Shown here piece after piece: positions 1-7,016 of a stretch of DNA of 17,017 bases. The translations under genes were made by a program, and so were the position numbers. The stretch covers positions 1 to 17,017 of the forward strand of contig NZ_QFNM01000045.1 in NCBI RefSeq assembly GCF_003248455.1. Direction: 5' to 3'. The first letter of the stretch is position 1; every line of letters begins with the position of its first letter. Source of the stretch: Brevundimonas sp. GTDB lineage: Bacteria; Pseudomonadota; Alphaproteobacteria; Caulobacterales; Caulobacteraceae. The notes below the pieces were generated by a model that was not told where the DNA came from, did not search any database, and saw nothing but the letters and a program-made list of their open reading frames with translations.

Positions 1-1428
1 GGAATCGATCACGTCGTTGATCTTCATCATCATGCCCTGACGCATCAGGAATTTGATGATGTCGACGCCGCGCACGGCCATCCGGTTGGACAGTTCCTGC
101 ACGGTGATGACGTCGGGGATGACCACTTCGCGCGGACGGTTCGGCGCGTCGGTGGACCCGCCCTTGCGCTTTTCCTTCTCGCGTTCGCGAGCGCGGCGGA
201 CCGAGGCCAGCGAACGCATACGTTCGGCGGCGTCGCCGTCTCCGACCACCGACTGGATGGTCATGCGGCCTTCGCGGCGTTTGGGCTCGCCGCGCGTGCG
301 GCTGACCGCCTTGCCGGCGTCGGAGAAGCGCTTCTCCCGGTCGTCGTCGCGACCGGCCGGGCGGCCGAAGCCGGCGCCGGGGGCGCGGCTGGGGCGGGCC
401 ACTTCCGGCGTGGCGGGCGGAGCGTTGGGCGCGGCGCGGCCGCCGGGGCCGGTGCGCGGGCCGCCTGGCCGGGCGGCGCCGGGGGCCGGACGCGGATTAA
501 GGGCCGAATAGCGCACGGGCTCGGCCGGCTTGGCGCCTTGCGGACGCTGGCCCGGACGGGCGCCTTGCGGGCGATCGCTCTGCGGACGCTCGGTCGGTTG
601 CGGACGGTCCGAATAGGACCGCTCTCCGCCGCCCATCGCCTGTTCGCGCGCCGAACGGCCGCCGAACGCGGGGCGTTCGGCCGGGGTGCGTTGCGGATTG
701 CCCGGCTTGGGCACGCGCTGGCCGAAGTTGACCACGGGGCGAGCCGGAGCCGCCGGACGGGCGGGAGCGGCAGGCGCAGCGGAGGCTGCGGCTGGGGTCG
801 CCGGGCTGGAGGCCGGAGCCGGAGCCGGGGCCGGCGTCGAAGCGGCGGGCGCGGCCGGCTTGGGCGCAGGCTTTGCGGGCTGGGGCGCAGCGGCGGCCAG
901 TTTGGCGGCCTCGGCGCGCGCGGCCTCGGCGGCGGCCTTGGCGGCGGCGGCTTCGTCGCGGGCGGCCTGGGCGGCGCGCTCCGTGGCGGCGGCCTGTTCG
1001 CGCGCGGCGGCGTCGGCGGCGGCCTTGGCGGCGGCCTCGGCGGCGGCCTTGACGGCGTTGGCCTGGGTGGCCAGGGCGATGGCGCGACGACGCGCTTCCT
1101 GCTCCTCGGCCGACAGGGCGCCGCCGGCGGGTTGCGACGGACGCGGTCCTTGCGGACGCGCGGCCTGGGCGGCGGGCTGCGGACGTGCGACGTCGAAGCC
1201 CTGCGGCCGTTGCGGACCGCCGGCGCCGGGGCGGCGCTTGGTCTCGACCACCACCGTCTTGGAACGGCCGTGGCTGAAGCTCTGTTTCACCGTGCCGGTC
1301 GAAACCGAGCCCGCGGCGCGCGGCTTCAGGCTCAGCGGGGCGCGCGGCCCCGACTGGGAGGGCGCGCCCCCCGCATTGCCTTGTCCCGCGCCTTGGCCCT
1401 GGTTGGTCTTGTCGTTTTCGTCGCTCAT
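1..1428 (-). CDS. infB: Translation initiation factor IF-2, N-terminal part (3' end outside window)
   Basis: IF-2 is the GTPase that brings initiator fMet-tRNA to the 30S subunit. The minus-strand frame starts at the ATG 1428..1426 (MSDENDKTNQ) and stays open to base 1, giving 476 codons. Seen in order: a basic patch GRSKTVVVETKRR (about residues 54-66), typical of alphaproteobacterial IF-2; a long Ala/Glu/Lys coiled segment; Pro/Ala- and Arg/Gly-rich low-complexity linkers; then the conserved pre-GTPase block VVIPDVITVQELSNRM followed by DIIKFLMRQGMMMKIND at the window edge. The G domain and C-terminal fMet-tRNA-binding domains are not in the window. It is the last visible gene of rimP-nusA-ylxR-infB. 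No strong Shine-Dalgarno is visible before the ATG. The low-complexity part produces long spurious open frames on the plus strand. Confidence 0.96.
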   Translation of the reverse strand, partial: MSDENDKTNQGQGAGQGNAGGAPSQSGPRAPLSLKPRAAGSVSTGTVKQSFSHGRSKTVVVETKRRPGAGGPQRPQGFDVARPQPAAQAARPQGPRPSQPAGGALSAEEQEARRRAIALATQANAVKAAAEAAAKAAADAAAREQAAATERAAQAARDEAAAAKAAAEAARAEAAKLAAAAPQPAKPAPKPAAPAASTPAPAPAPASSPATPAAASAAPAAPARPAAPARPVVNFGQRVPKPGNPQRTPAERPAFGGRSAREQAMGGGERSYSDRPQPTERPQSDRPQGARPGQRPQGAKPAEPVRYSALNPRPAPGAARPGGPRTGPGGRAAPNAPPATPEVARPSRAPGAGFGRPAGRDDDREKRFSDAGKAVSRTRGEPKRREGRMTIQSVVGDGDAAERMRSLASVRRAREREKEKRKGGSTDAPNRPREVVIPDVITVQELSNRMAVRGVDIIKFLMRQGMMMKINDVIDS

Positions 1429-1536
1429 CCGGTCGCTTTACTCGGGGCGGAAAATCCCGCCGTCGTCATCCAATACCCATGAACGACCGTGAGCCCGTCT
1501 CCGCCCTTGGAGACAGGCCCTCGGCCGTCAAAATCC
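1429..1536 (-). other. ylxR-infB intergenic leader with two small hairpins
   Basis: This 108-bp gap separates the ylxR stop from the infB start inside one operon. Two inverted repeats are visible: 1446-1450 with 1457-1461 (GGCGG/CCGCC, 6-nt loop), and 1497-1502 with 1509-1514 (GTCTCC/GGAGAC, 6-nt loop), the latter flanked by further GCC/GGC pairing. Neither is followed by a T-tract on the minus strand, so they do not look like terminators. They could stabilise or process the mRNA ahead of infB. A possible minus-strand frame across the gap (1425-1706) has no recognisable similarity and I do not call it a gene. Confidence 0.4.
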
Positions 1537-2196
1537 TCAGCTCGCCCCTGGGGGGAGCGCTCCCGCCGGTCCGCCCTCGCCACTGGAAACCTCCCAGTGG
1601 GAAGGGCAAAGCGGCCGAAATCCAGCCAGTCGTTCGACCTCGATGGTCCAGCGATCGGCGCGTCCGCCCGCAAGCAGGACGGCGTGTATCGCATTTTCCA
1701 GCCCAAGGGCCAAACTCAAATCGTCCGCCGTGAACGCGCCGCAGACCTTGGCGGTCTGATGACGGGCCAGGGCCAGCATCTTTGCGCGCCCGTCAGCCGC
1801 CCCGTCGGCGGCCTCGATCAACCAGGCGGCCTTGCCGGAACGCAGGTTCGCGGCGGATTTTTCGAAGCCGGATATAAGAACGCCTTCGCGCCGGGCAAGA
1901 CCCAGTTGGTCGAGACAGCGCTTCGCCAGCAGCCGTTCGACCGTATCGGCCAGGTCGGCCGGGGCGTTCAGACGGGTCTTGGCCGCGCGGGCGAAGCCGT
2001 TCTTCCTGACCGCCGCCTCGACGGAGGCGCGGCTGGCCTCGACCCACAGGCCGCGGCCGGGCAATTTCCTGCCCAGGTCGGGAACCACCTGGCCATCGGG
2101 CCCGGCGACGAAACGGATCAGACGAGATTCATCCATGACCTGATGCGAAACCAGGTCGCGGCGTTCCCTATCGATCGTTGCGTCGCGCAAGCTCAT
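1537..2196 (-). CDS. ylxR: YlxR (DUF448) / L7Ae-like RNA-binding protein
   Basis: This 219-aa protein has an N-terminal YlxR/DUF448 domain (about residues 10-65), recognised by LIRFVAGPDGQVVPDL (26-41) and LPGRGLWVEASR (45-56), followed by an L7Ae/YlxQ-like alpha-beta domain (about 85-185). The two-domain form is common in alphaproteobacteria, where it sits between nusA and infB, as here. The family is small RNA/nucleoid-associated proteins with roles in RNase P modulation or transcription in some bacteria; the exact role here is unknown. The usual Cys of the RRCIVT-type N-terminal motif is replaced (ERRDLVSH). The C-terminal ~30 residues coincide with a palindromic element and look like a later extension. 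It starts 18 nt after the nusA stop, in the same frame, with GGGAG as a plausible ribosome-binding site. Confidence 0.9.
   Translation of the reverse strand: MSLRDATIDRERRDLVSHQVMDESRLIRFVAGPDGQVVPDLGRKLPGRGLWVEASRASVEAAVRKNGFARAAKTRLNAPADLADTVERLLAKRCLDQLGLARREGVLISGFEKSAANLRSGKAAWLIEAADGAADGRAKMLALARHQTAKVCGAFTADDLSLALGLENAIHAVLLAGGRADRWTIEVERLAGFRPLCPSHWEVSSGEGGPAGALPPGAS
1553..1600. repeat. Palindromic, REP-like element at the 3' end of ylxR
   Basis: Two inverted repeats lie within 48 bp: a perfect 12-bp palindrome GGGAGCGCTCCC (1553-1564) and a 7-bp stem CCACTGG (1580-1586) / CCAGTGG (1594-1600) with a 7-nt loop. They lie inside the last ~30 codons of ylxR, which read as a Pro/Gly/Ser-rich tail without family resemblance. 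Dense palindromes at gene ends are typical of dispersed intergenic repeats in caulobacterial genomes. No second copy is present in this window, so the repeat status is inferred from structure only. Confidence 0.4.
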
Positions 2197-2214
2197 ATGC
2201 GGCCAGGTCTCCCA

Positions 2215-3948
2215 TCACGCGTTCGACGGTTCGGAGCCGTCCTCGACGAGGACCTCCGCGTCACCGGCTGCGGGCGCGTCGCCGAACACCTGGTCCGGAT
2301 CGTATTCGCCATCGGCGTAGTCGCCCTCGTCTTCGTACTCTTCGGGTTCCGGCTGAGGCAGTTCCGAGGCGTCGATCCAGCCGGCCGCCACGCGGGCCTG
2401 CAGGATCAGCAGTTCGGCGTCTTCCTGGGCCAGGTTGAAGCTTTCCAGCACGCCGGGGACCTTCACCCGCTCGCCGTTCCTGACCTCATAGCCGCCGCGG
2501 ATTTCGTCCGTGGCCAGGTCGGCCAGGTCCTCGACCGTCTTGACGCCGCCTTCGCCCAGGGCGACGGCCATGGCCAGGGTGACGCCGGGCACGTCCAGGA
2601 CGGCGTCCTCGACGCCCAGTTCGACGCGCTTGGCGTCAAGCTCGGCGGCTTTCTTGTCCAGATATTCGCGGGCGCGGGCCTGAAGCTCCTCGGCGGTCTC
2701 CTCGTCGAAGCCCTCGATCTCGGAGACTTCGTAGGCGTCGACATAGGCCAGATCCTCCACCGTGGCGAAGCCTTCCGTGACCAAGAGCTGGGCGATGACC
2801 TCGTCCACGTCCAGGGCTTCCTGGAACAGGGCGGTGCGTTCGCTGAACTCGCGCTGGCGGCGCTCGCTATCCTGCGCCTCGGTGATGATGTCGATCTGCC
2901 AGCCGGTCAGTTGCGAGGCCAGGCGCACGTTCTGGCCGCGACGGCCGATGGCCAGCGACAGCTGCTCGTCCGGCACGACCACCTCGACGCGGCCGGCTTC
3001 TTCGTCCAGCACGACCTTGGAGACCTCGGCGGGCGCCAGGGCGTTGACGATGAAGGTCGGCTCGTCGGGGTTCCACTGGATGATGTCGATCTTCTCGCCC
3101 TGCAGTTCGGCGACGACCGCCTGAACGCGCGAGCCGCGCATGCCGACGCAGGCGCCGACGGGATCGATGGAGCTGTCGTTCGACAGCACGGCCATCTTGG
3201 CGCGCGAGCCGGCGTCGCGCGCGGCGGCGCGGATCTCGATCACGCCGTCATAGACCTCGGGCACTTCCTGGGCGAACAGCTTGGCCATGAAGCCGGGATG
3301 GGCGCGCGACAGCATGACCTGCGGGCCCTTGGCCTCGGGCCGGACGTCGTAGATGTAGGTGCGGATGCGGTCGCCGATGTTGAACACTTCGCGCGGAATG
3401 GACTGGTCGCGGCGCATCACGCCCTCGCCCCGGCCCAGATCCACGATGGTGTTGCCGTATTCGACGCGCTTGACCGTGCCGTTGACGATTTCGCCGACGC
3501 GATCCTTGAACTCTTCGTACTGGTTGGCGCGCTCGGCCTCGCGCACCTTTCCGGTCACGACCTGACGGGCCATCTGGGTCTGGACGCGGCCGAATTCGAA
3601 CGGCGGCAGCTGTTCGACGTATTCCTTGCCGACTTCGGCCTCGGGGTCGCGCTTCAGGGCGTCCTTCAGACGCACCATGGCGCTGTCGTTGAACTCTTCC
3701 AGCTCGTCTTCCGGCGCCCAGTCGTCGGCGACGATGGTGACGTGACGGGTCAGGGACAGTTCGCCCGTCTTGTGGTCGATCTTGGCGCGGATGTCGTGGT
3801 GGGCGCCGTAGCGCGACTTGGCGCCCTTCTGGATCGCCTCCTCGATGGCCTCGATCACGATCTCGCGGTCGATGTTCTTTTCGCGGGCGACCGCGTCGGC
3901 GATCTGCAGCAGTTCGAGGCGGTTGGCGGAAATACCGGTGACGGCCAT
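2215..3948 (-). CDS. nusA: Transcription elongation / termination-antitermination factor NusA
   Basis: NusA binds RNA polymerase and nascent RNA and controls pausing, intrinsic termination and antitermination. The 577-aa product shows the full family order: RNAP-binding N-terminal domain (1-~125, starting MAVTGISANRLELLQIAD), S1 domain (~151-201, GEIVNGTVKRVEYG), KH1 (~229-294 with VGMRGSR) and KH2 (~305-357 with IGRRGQNVRLAS), then two helix-hairpin-helix acidic repeats (~388-426 and ~451-483) and an Asp/Glu-rich tail (534-577). The tail regions are as in proteobacterial NusA proteins with C-terminal AR repeats. The ATG overlaps the rimP stop by one base (TGATG), so translation is coupled; GAGG about 10 nt upstream lies inside rimP. 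NusA is a candidate for acting on the terminator-like hairpin at the head of its own operon. Confidence 0.98.
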   Translation of the reverse strand: MAVTGISANRLELLQIADAVAREKNIDREIVIEAIEEAIQKGAKSRYGAHHDIRAKIDHKTGELSLTRHVTIVADDWAPEDELEEFNDSAMVRLKDALKRDPEAEVGKEYVEQLPPFEFGRVQTQMARQVVTGKVREAERANQYEEFKDRVGEIVNGTVKRVEYGNTIVDLGRGEGVMRRDQSIPREVFNIGDRIRTYIYDVRPEAKGPQVMLSRAHPGFMAKLFAQEVPEVYDGVIEIRAAARDAGSRAKMAVLSNDSSIDPVGACVGMRGSRVQAVVAELQGEKIDIIQWNPDEPTFIVNALAPAEVSKVVLDEEAGRVEVVVPDEQLSLAIGRRGQNVRLASQLTGWQIDIITEAQDSERRQREFSERTALFQEALDVDEVIAQLLVTEGFATVEDLAYVDAYEVSEIEGFDEETAEELQARAREYLDKKAAELDAKRVELGVEDAVLDVPGVTLAMAVALGEGGVKTVEDLADLATDEIRGGYEVRNGERVKVPGVLESFNLAQEDAELLILQARVAAGWIDASELPQPEPEEYEDEGDYADGEYDPDQVFGDAPAAGDAEVLVEDGSEPSNA

Positions 3949-4544
3949 CAGGCGTTGTCCTCAGAAGGGGTCGTGGTGTCGGTGATTTGATCGGCCCCGC
4001 CTTCGGGCAGGCCGTCGTCTTCAGGTTCGCCGCGCGCGGCGCGGATGGCGGCCCCGCGCTTCATCAGGGCGTCGGTCAGGACCAGCTTGGCGTCGGCCAG
4101 CCAGTCGAAGGGGATCAGGGCGGTGTCCTCCTCGCCGTCCAGGTCGATCAGGACGTTTCCACCCTCGAACCCGGCCAGCACGCCCTTGAAGCGTTTACGG
4201 CCCTCGATCATCCGATCGGTCTCCAGCCGTGCCTCCTCGCCCTCGAACAGATCGAAGTCGATGGGACGGGTCAGGGGCCGGTCGACGCCGGGCGACGAGA
4301 CCTCCAGCAGATATTCGCCGGAGATGGGATCGGCGGCGTCGAACACCTCGGACACCGCGCGGCTCAGCTTGGCGCACTGTTCGACCGAGATGTCGTGGTC
4401 GGTCGGGCGCTCGGCCATGATCTGAAGCCGCTGGCGCTTGGCGCCGGACATCAGGCGCACGCGCACCACATCCAGGCCGAGCGAGCCCGCGATGGGGTCG
4501 ATCAGCTCAAGCAGTTGGCGATCCTGGGCGGTCTTTGCGCGCAA
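3948..4544 (-). CDS. rimP: Ribosome maturation factor RimP
   Basis: RimP assists late assembly of the 30S subunit. The core (LIDPIAGSLGLDVVRVRLM, YLLEVSSPGVDRPL, RFKGVLAG, IPFDWLADAKLVLTDALM) matches the N-terminal alpha/beta domain and the C-terminal SH3-like barrel of the family. An acidic tail of ~35 residues follows. There is no ATG at the 5' end. I choose TTG at 4544..4542 (MRAKTAQDRQ, 198 aa), which fits the usual RimP start and has GGA about 10 nt upstream. A TTG five codons earlier (4559..4557) is also open but sits directly on the T-tract of the hairpin with no ribosome-binding site. It is the first gene of rimP-nusA-ylxR-infB; its stop overlaps the nusA start. Confidence 0.93.
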   Translation of the reverse strand: MRAKTAQDRQLLELIDPIAGSLGLDVVRVRLMSGAKRQRLQIMAERPTDHDISVEQCAKLSRAVSEVFDAADPISGEYLLEVSSPGVDRPLTRPIDFDLFEGEEARLETDRMIEGRKRFKGVLAGFEGGNVLIDLDGEEDTALIPFDWLADAKLVLTDALMKRGAAIRAARGEPEDDGLPEGGADQITDTTTPSEDNA

Positions 4545-4557
4545 GCGACGAATATCC

Positions 4558-4592
4558 AAAACAAAAGCGGCGGTCCGTCCGGGCCGCCGCTT
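4558..4592 (-). terminator. Intrinsic terminator-like hairpin in the rimP leader (possible attenuator)
   Basis: On the minus strand a 9-bp perfect stem AAGCGGCGG/CCGCCGCTT (4584-4592 with 4565-4573) is extended by up to three more pairs around a 4-nt loop and is followed by TTTTGTTTTGG. This is a textbook rho-independent terminator shape. It lies downstream of the best rimP promoter and ends 14 nt before the chosen rimP start. It may end trmB transcription, attenuate the rimP operon, or both. Confidence 0.7.
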
Positions 4593-4633
4593 GGAACGAC
4601 GCCGTTGGACGCCGGTCTAACGATGTGAAGGGC

Positions 4634-4662
4634 CATATAGGCGCTTCACGACCGCTTGTCAG
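4634..4662 (-). promoter_or_regulatory. Sigma-70-type promoter for rimP-nusA-ylxR-infB
   Basis: On the minus strand CTGACA (4662..4657) is separated by exactly 17 bp from TATATG (4639..4634), a good -35/-10 pair in an otherwise GC-rich stretch. The start point would be near 4627, giving a leader of ~68-83 nt that contains the terminator-like hairpin. The -35 box lies 12 bp after the trmB stop. Confidence 0.6.
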
Positions 4663-4673
4663 CCCTCTTCTGT

Positions 4674-5402
4674 TCAGACCCGCCTGAACTGCAGGAAGAT
4701 CGGCGCGGTGTCGCCCAGCTTCTTTTCCTCGTAGCGGGTCACGACATGGTCGGCGGGCGGGACGAACCAGTCCTGGTCGGCCTCACTCTGGTTCTCTGGA
4801 CCGATGCGCTCCAGCCCCGGCGTCCGTTCCAACCGCTCCAGCGCCCATTCGGCGTAGTCCAGCCAGTCGGTGACGAAACGCAGGGTTCCGCCCGGCTTCA
4901 GGATGCGGGCGAAGACCTGGGCGGTCTCGTCCTGCAGCAGGCGGCGCTTGTTGTGGCGCGCCTTGTGCCAGGGATCGGGGAACAGGATCAGCACGCGGTC
5001 GACCGAGGCGTCGGGCAGGGCGTCGATCAGGTCGCGCGCGTCGTCGGCGTGAATGCGGACATTCTTCAGCCCGCCCTCTTCCACATGCCGCAGGGCCGAG
5101 GCGACCCCGTTCAGAAAGGGCTCGCAGCCGATCACCAGGGCGTCGGGTCGTTTCGCCGCCTGGGCCGCCATATGTTCGCCGCCGCCGAAGCCGATCTCCA
5201 GCCAGACCTCGGCGGCTTCGGGCATCATCGCCTGCGGGTCGAGCGGCCCGGCCTTGGGGTCCGGCACGGCGATGGCGGGCAGCAGGGTTTCCATCAGGGC
5301 CGCCTGGCGCGGCTTGATCGGACGGGCCTTGATGCGGCCGAACGACCGCAGCGGGCGGTCCAGGCGGGGGGTGGCGTCCTGGGGACTGTCTTCAGCGCTC
5401 AT
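4674..5402 (-). CDS. trmB: tRNA (guanine-N7-)-methyltransferase TrmB
   Basis: TrmB uses S-adenosylmethionine to make m7G46 in the tRNA variable loop. The 242-aa product contains the SAM-binding motif LEIGFGGGEH (68-77), the acidic end of beta-2 (GCEPF, 92-96), the signature FPDPWHKARHNKRR (141-154), ILKPGGTLRFVTDW (167-180) and the C-terminal TRYEEK (222-227), all expected for an active enzyme. The start ATG at 5402 has GGCAGGCGG just upstream. The frame is open far beyond this start, into the divergent amidohydrolase, but only the part from MSAEDSPQDA on resembles the family. It is divergent from the amidohydrolase gene and upstream of the rimP operon on the same strand. Confidence 0.97.
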   Translation of the reverse strand: MSAEDSPQDATPRLDRPLRSFGRIKARPIKPRQAALMETLLPAIAVPDPKAGPLDPQAMMPEAAEVWLEIGFGGGEHMAAQAAKRPDALVIGCEPFLNGVASALRHVEEGGLKNVRIHADDARDLIDALPDASVDRVLILFPDPWHKARHNKRRLLQDETAQVFARILKPGGTLRFVTDWLDYAEWALERLERTPGLERIGPENQSEADQDWFVPPADHVVTRYEEKKLGDTAPIFLQFRRV

Positions 5403-5456
5403 CCGCCTGCCGTTAGCCGCCGTGCGAGAAGGCGTCCAGAGAAGGCGCAAAACCTT

Positions 5457-5486
5457 TTGACGGTCCGGGCCGAACACCCTTCTATG
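5457..5486 (+). promoter_or_regulatory. Possible promoter of the amidohydrolase pair
   Basis: TTGACG (5457-5462) is a perfect match to the Caulobacter-type -35 element. The best -10 candidates are TTCTAT (5480-5485) or TCTATG (5481-5486) at 17-18 bp, both weak. The start point would be near 5493, leaving a leader of ~45 nt. The -35 is convincing; the -10 is not. Confidence 0.35.
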
Positions 5487-5537
5487 TCGACCGGAAAGAC
5501 ACGTCGGGCTGGCGCGTCGTCGGCAAGAGGGGATTCG

Positions 5538-7016
5538 ATGATCGGAAATCATCTGCGGGGCGCCGGCCTCGCGGCCATAAGCTGTGCGGTTCTGGGCCTG
5601 TCGGCCTGCGCGACGACGGGCCAACCGGGCGACCAGGCCGCCGCCAAGCCGTCGCGGGATCGGACCCTGGCCGCAGGGCTGGACCCGGCGACGACGCTGG
5701 ATCCCTATCCCTCGACCTACCAGCCGCTGCCGCGCGAGAATTTCGCCGTGGTCGGCGCCACCGTCCTGACCGGCACGGACCGCAAGATCGACAACGGCGT
5801 GGTCGTGGTCACGGACGGCAGGATCGCCGCCGTCGGCGACGCCTCCACCCCCGTCCCGGCCGGCTACAAGGTCGTGGACGCGCGCGGCCGCTACGTCACC
5901 CCCGGCGTCATCGACGTCCACAGCCACCTCGGCGTCTATCCCTCGCCCGGCGTTCAGGGCATGAGCGACGGCAACGAGGCGACCAGTCCGAACACCGCCC
6001 AGGTCTGGGCGGAACATTCGCTGTGGCCGCAGGACCCCGGCTTCAACACCGCCCGCGCAGGCGGCGTCACGACGATGCACATCCTGCCCGGTTCGGCCAA
6101 TCTGTTCGGCGGGCGCGGCGTGACCATCCGCAACGTGCCGTCGATCACCATGCAGGGGATGAAGTTCCCGGCCGCCCCCTATACGGTCAAGATGGCCTGC
6201 GGCGAAAACCCGTCGCGGGTCTACGGGTCTCGCAACCAGAGCCCGGCGACCGGCATGGGCAATATGGCCGGCTATCGCGCCGCCTTCATCGCCGCGCGCG
6301 AATACAAGGCCAAATGGGACAAGTGGCATGAGACCGGCGAAGGGACGGCCCCGACCCGCAACCTGCAGAACGAGACCCTGGCGGGCGTTCTGGACGGTTC
6401 GATCCTGATCCAGAACCACTGCTACCGCGCCGACGAGATGGCGCTGATGATGGATATGGCCAAGGAGTTCGGCTACCGCATCGCCACCTTCCACCACGCG
6501 ACCGAGGCCTACAAGCTGGCGCCGCAACTGGCTCAGAACGGCATCTGCGCGGCCATGTGGACCGGCTGGTGGGGCTTCAAGATGGAGGCCCTGGACGCCA
6601 TCGAGGAGAACGCCGCCCTGGTCGACGCCCAGCCCGGATCGTGCGCGGTGATCCACTCCGACGACGCGCTTCTGACCCAGCGCCTGAACCAGGAGGCCGC
6701 CGCCGCCCTGTCGGCAGGCCGCCGCGCCGGGCTGAACATCTCGGAAGAACACGCCATCGGCTGGTTCACCTCCAACGCCGCCAAGGCCATCGGCATCGCC
6801 GATCAGACGGGGTCGCTGACACCCGGCCTGCGCGCCGACGTGGTGATCTGGAGCGCCGATCCCTTCTCTATCTACGCCCGCGCCGACCAGGTCTTCGTCG
6901 ACGGCGCCCTGACCTTCGACCGCGCGAACCCCGCTTATCAGCCGACCAGCGACTTCGAACTGGGCCAGCCCGGCTATGGGCTGGCCGCCGCCAACGTCCG
7001 GGAAGGAGCCCGCTGA
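5538..7016 (+). CDS. Amidohydrolase-superfamily lipoprotein
   Basis: This 492-aa protein is a metal-dependent hydrolase of the amidohydrolase superfamily (imidazolonepropionase-like branch), probably acting on an amide, peptide or cyclic substrate in the periplasm; the substrate cannot be told. The N-terminus is a lipoprotein signal with lipobox LSAC (Cys24). The small beta-sandwich (about 67-120) is followed by PGVIDVHSH with metal ligands His128 and His130, GGVTTMHILPG, ILIQNHCYRADE (His294), ATFHHATEAYKL (His319/320) and VIHSDD (Asp375/376); the sandwich closes with LTPGLRADVVIWSADPF. All ligand positions expected for a mono- or binuclear site are filled except a clear carboxylated Lys. 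AGAGGGG precedes the ATG. Its stop overlaps the start of the second amidohydrolase (TGATG), so the two are made together. Confidence 0.9.
   Translation: MIGNHLRGAGLAAISCAVLGLSACATTGQPGDQAAAKPSRDRTLAAGLDPATTLDPYPSTYQPLPRENFAVVGATVLTGTDRKIDNGVVVVTDGRIAAVGDASTPVPAGYKVVDARGRYVTPGVIDVHSHLGVYPSPGVQGMSDGNEATSPNTAQVWAEHSLWPQDPGFNTARAGGVTTMHILPGSANLFGGRGVTIRNVPSITMQGMKFPAAPYTVKMACGENPSRVYGSRNQSPATGMGNMAGYRAAFIAAREYKAKWDKWHETGEGTAPTRNLQNETLAGVLDGSILIQNHCYRADEMALMMDMAKEFGYRIATFHHATEAYKLAPQLAQNGICAAMWTGWWGFKMEALDAIEENAALVDAQPGSCAVIHSDDALLTQRLNQEAAAALSAGRRAGLNISEEHAIGWFTSNAAKAIGIADQTGSLTPGLRADVVIWSADPFSIYARADQVFVDGALTFDRANPAYQPTSDFELGQPGYGLAAANVREGAR

Noticed and set aside
538..1492. Glycine/arginine/alanine-rich plus-strand frames opposite infB, with apparent tandem repeats
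   Set aside because: They are complementary images of the Ala/Pro/Glu-rich IF-2 linker; the low complexity arises from alanine codons, not from a DNA repeat or a separate gene.
1489..3990. An 833-codon open frame on the plus strand opposite nusA and ylxR
   Set aside because: It is an exact shadow of NusA/YlxR codons in GC-rich DNA, shows no family resemblance, and the minus-strand genes are unmistakable.
4656..5537. A plus-strand extension of the amidohydrolase frame upstream to 4656
   Set aside because: The lipoprotein signal with a good ribosome-binding site starts at 5538; the upstream part is antisense to trmB.
4674..6752. A 692-codon minus-strand frame that would make trmB much longer
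   Set aside because: Only the part from 5402 on matches TrmB; the rest is antisense to the amidohydrolase, without recognisable domains.
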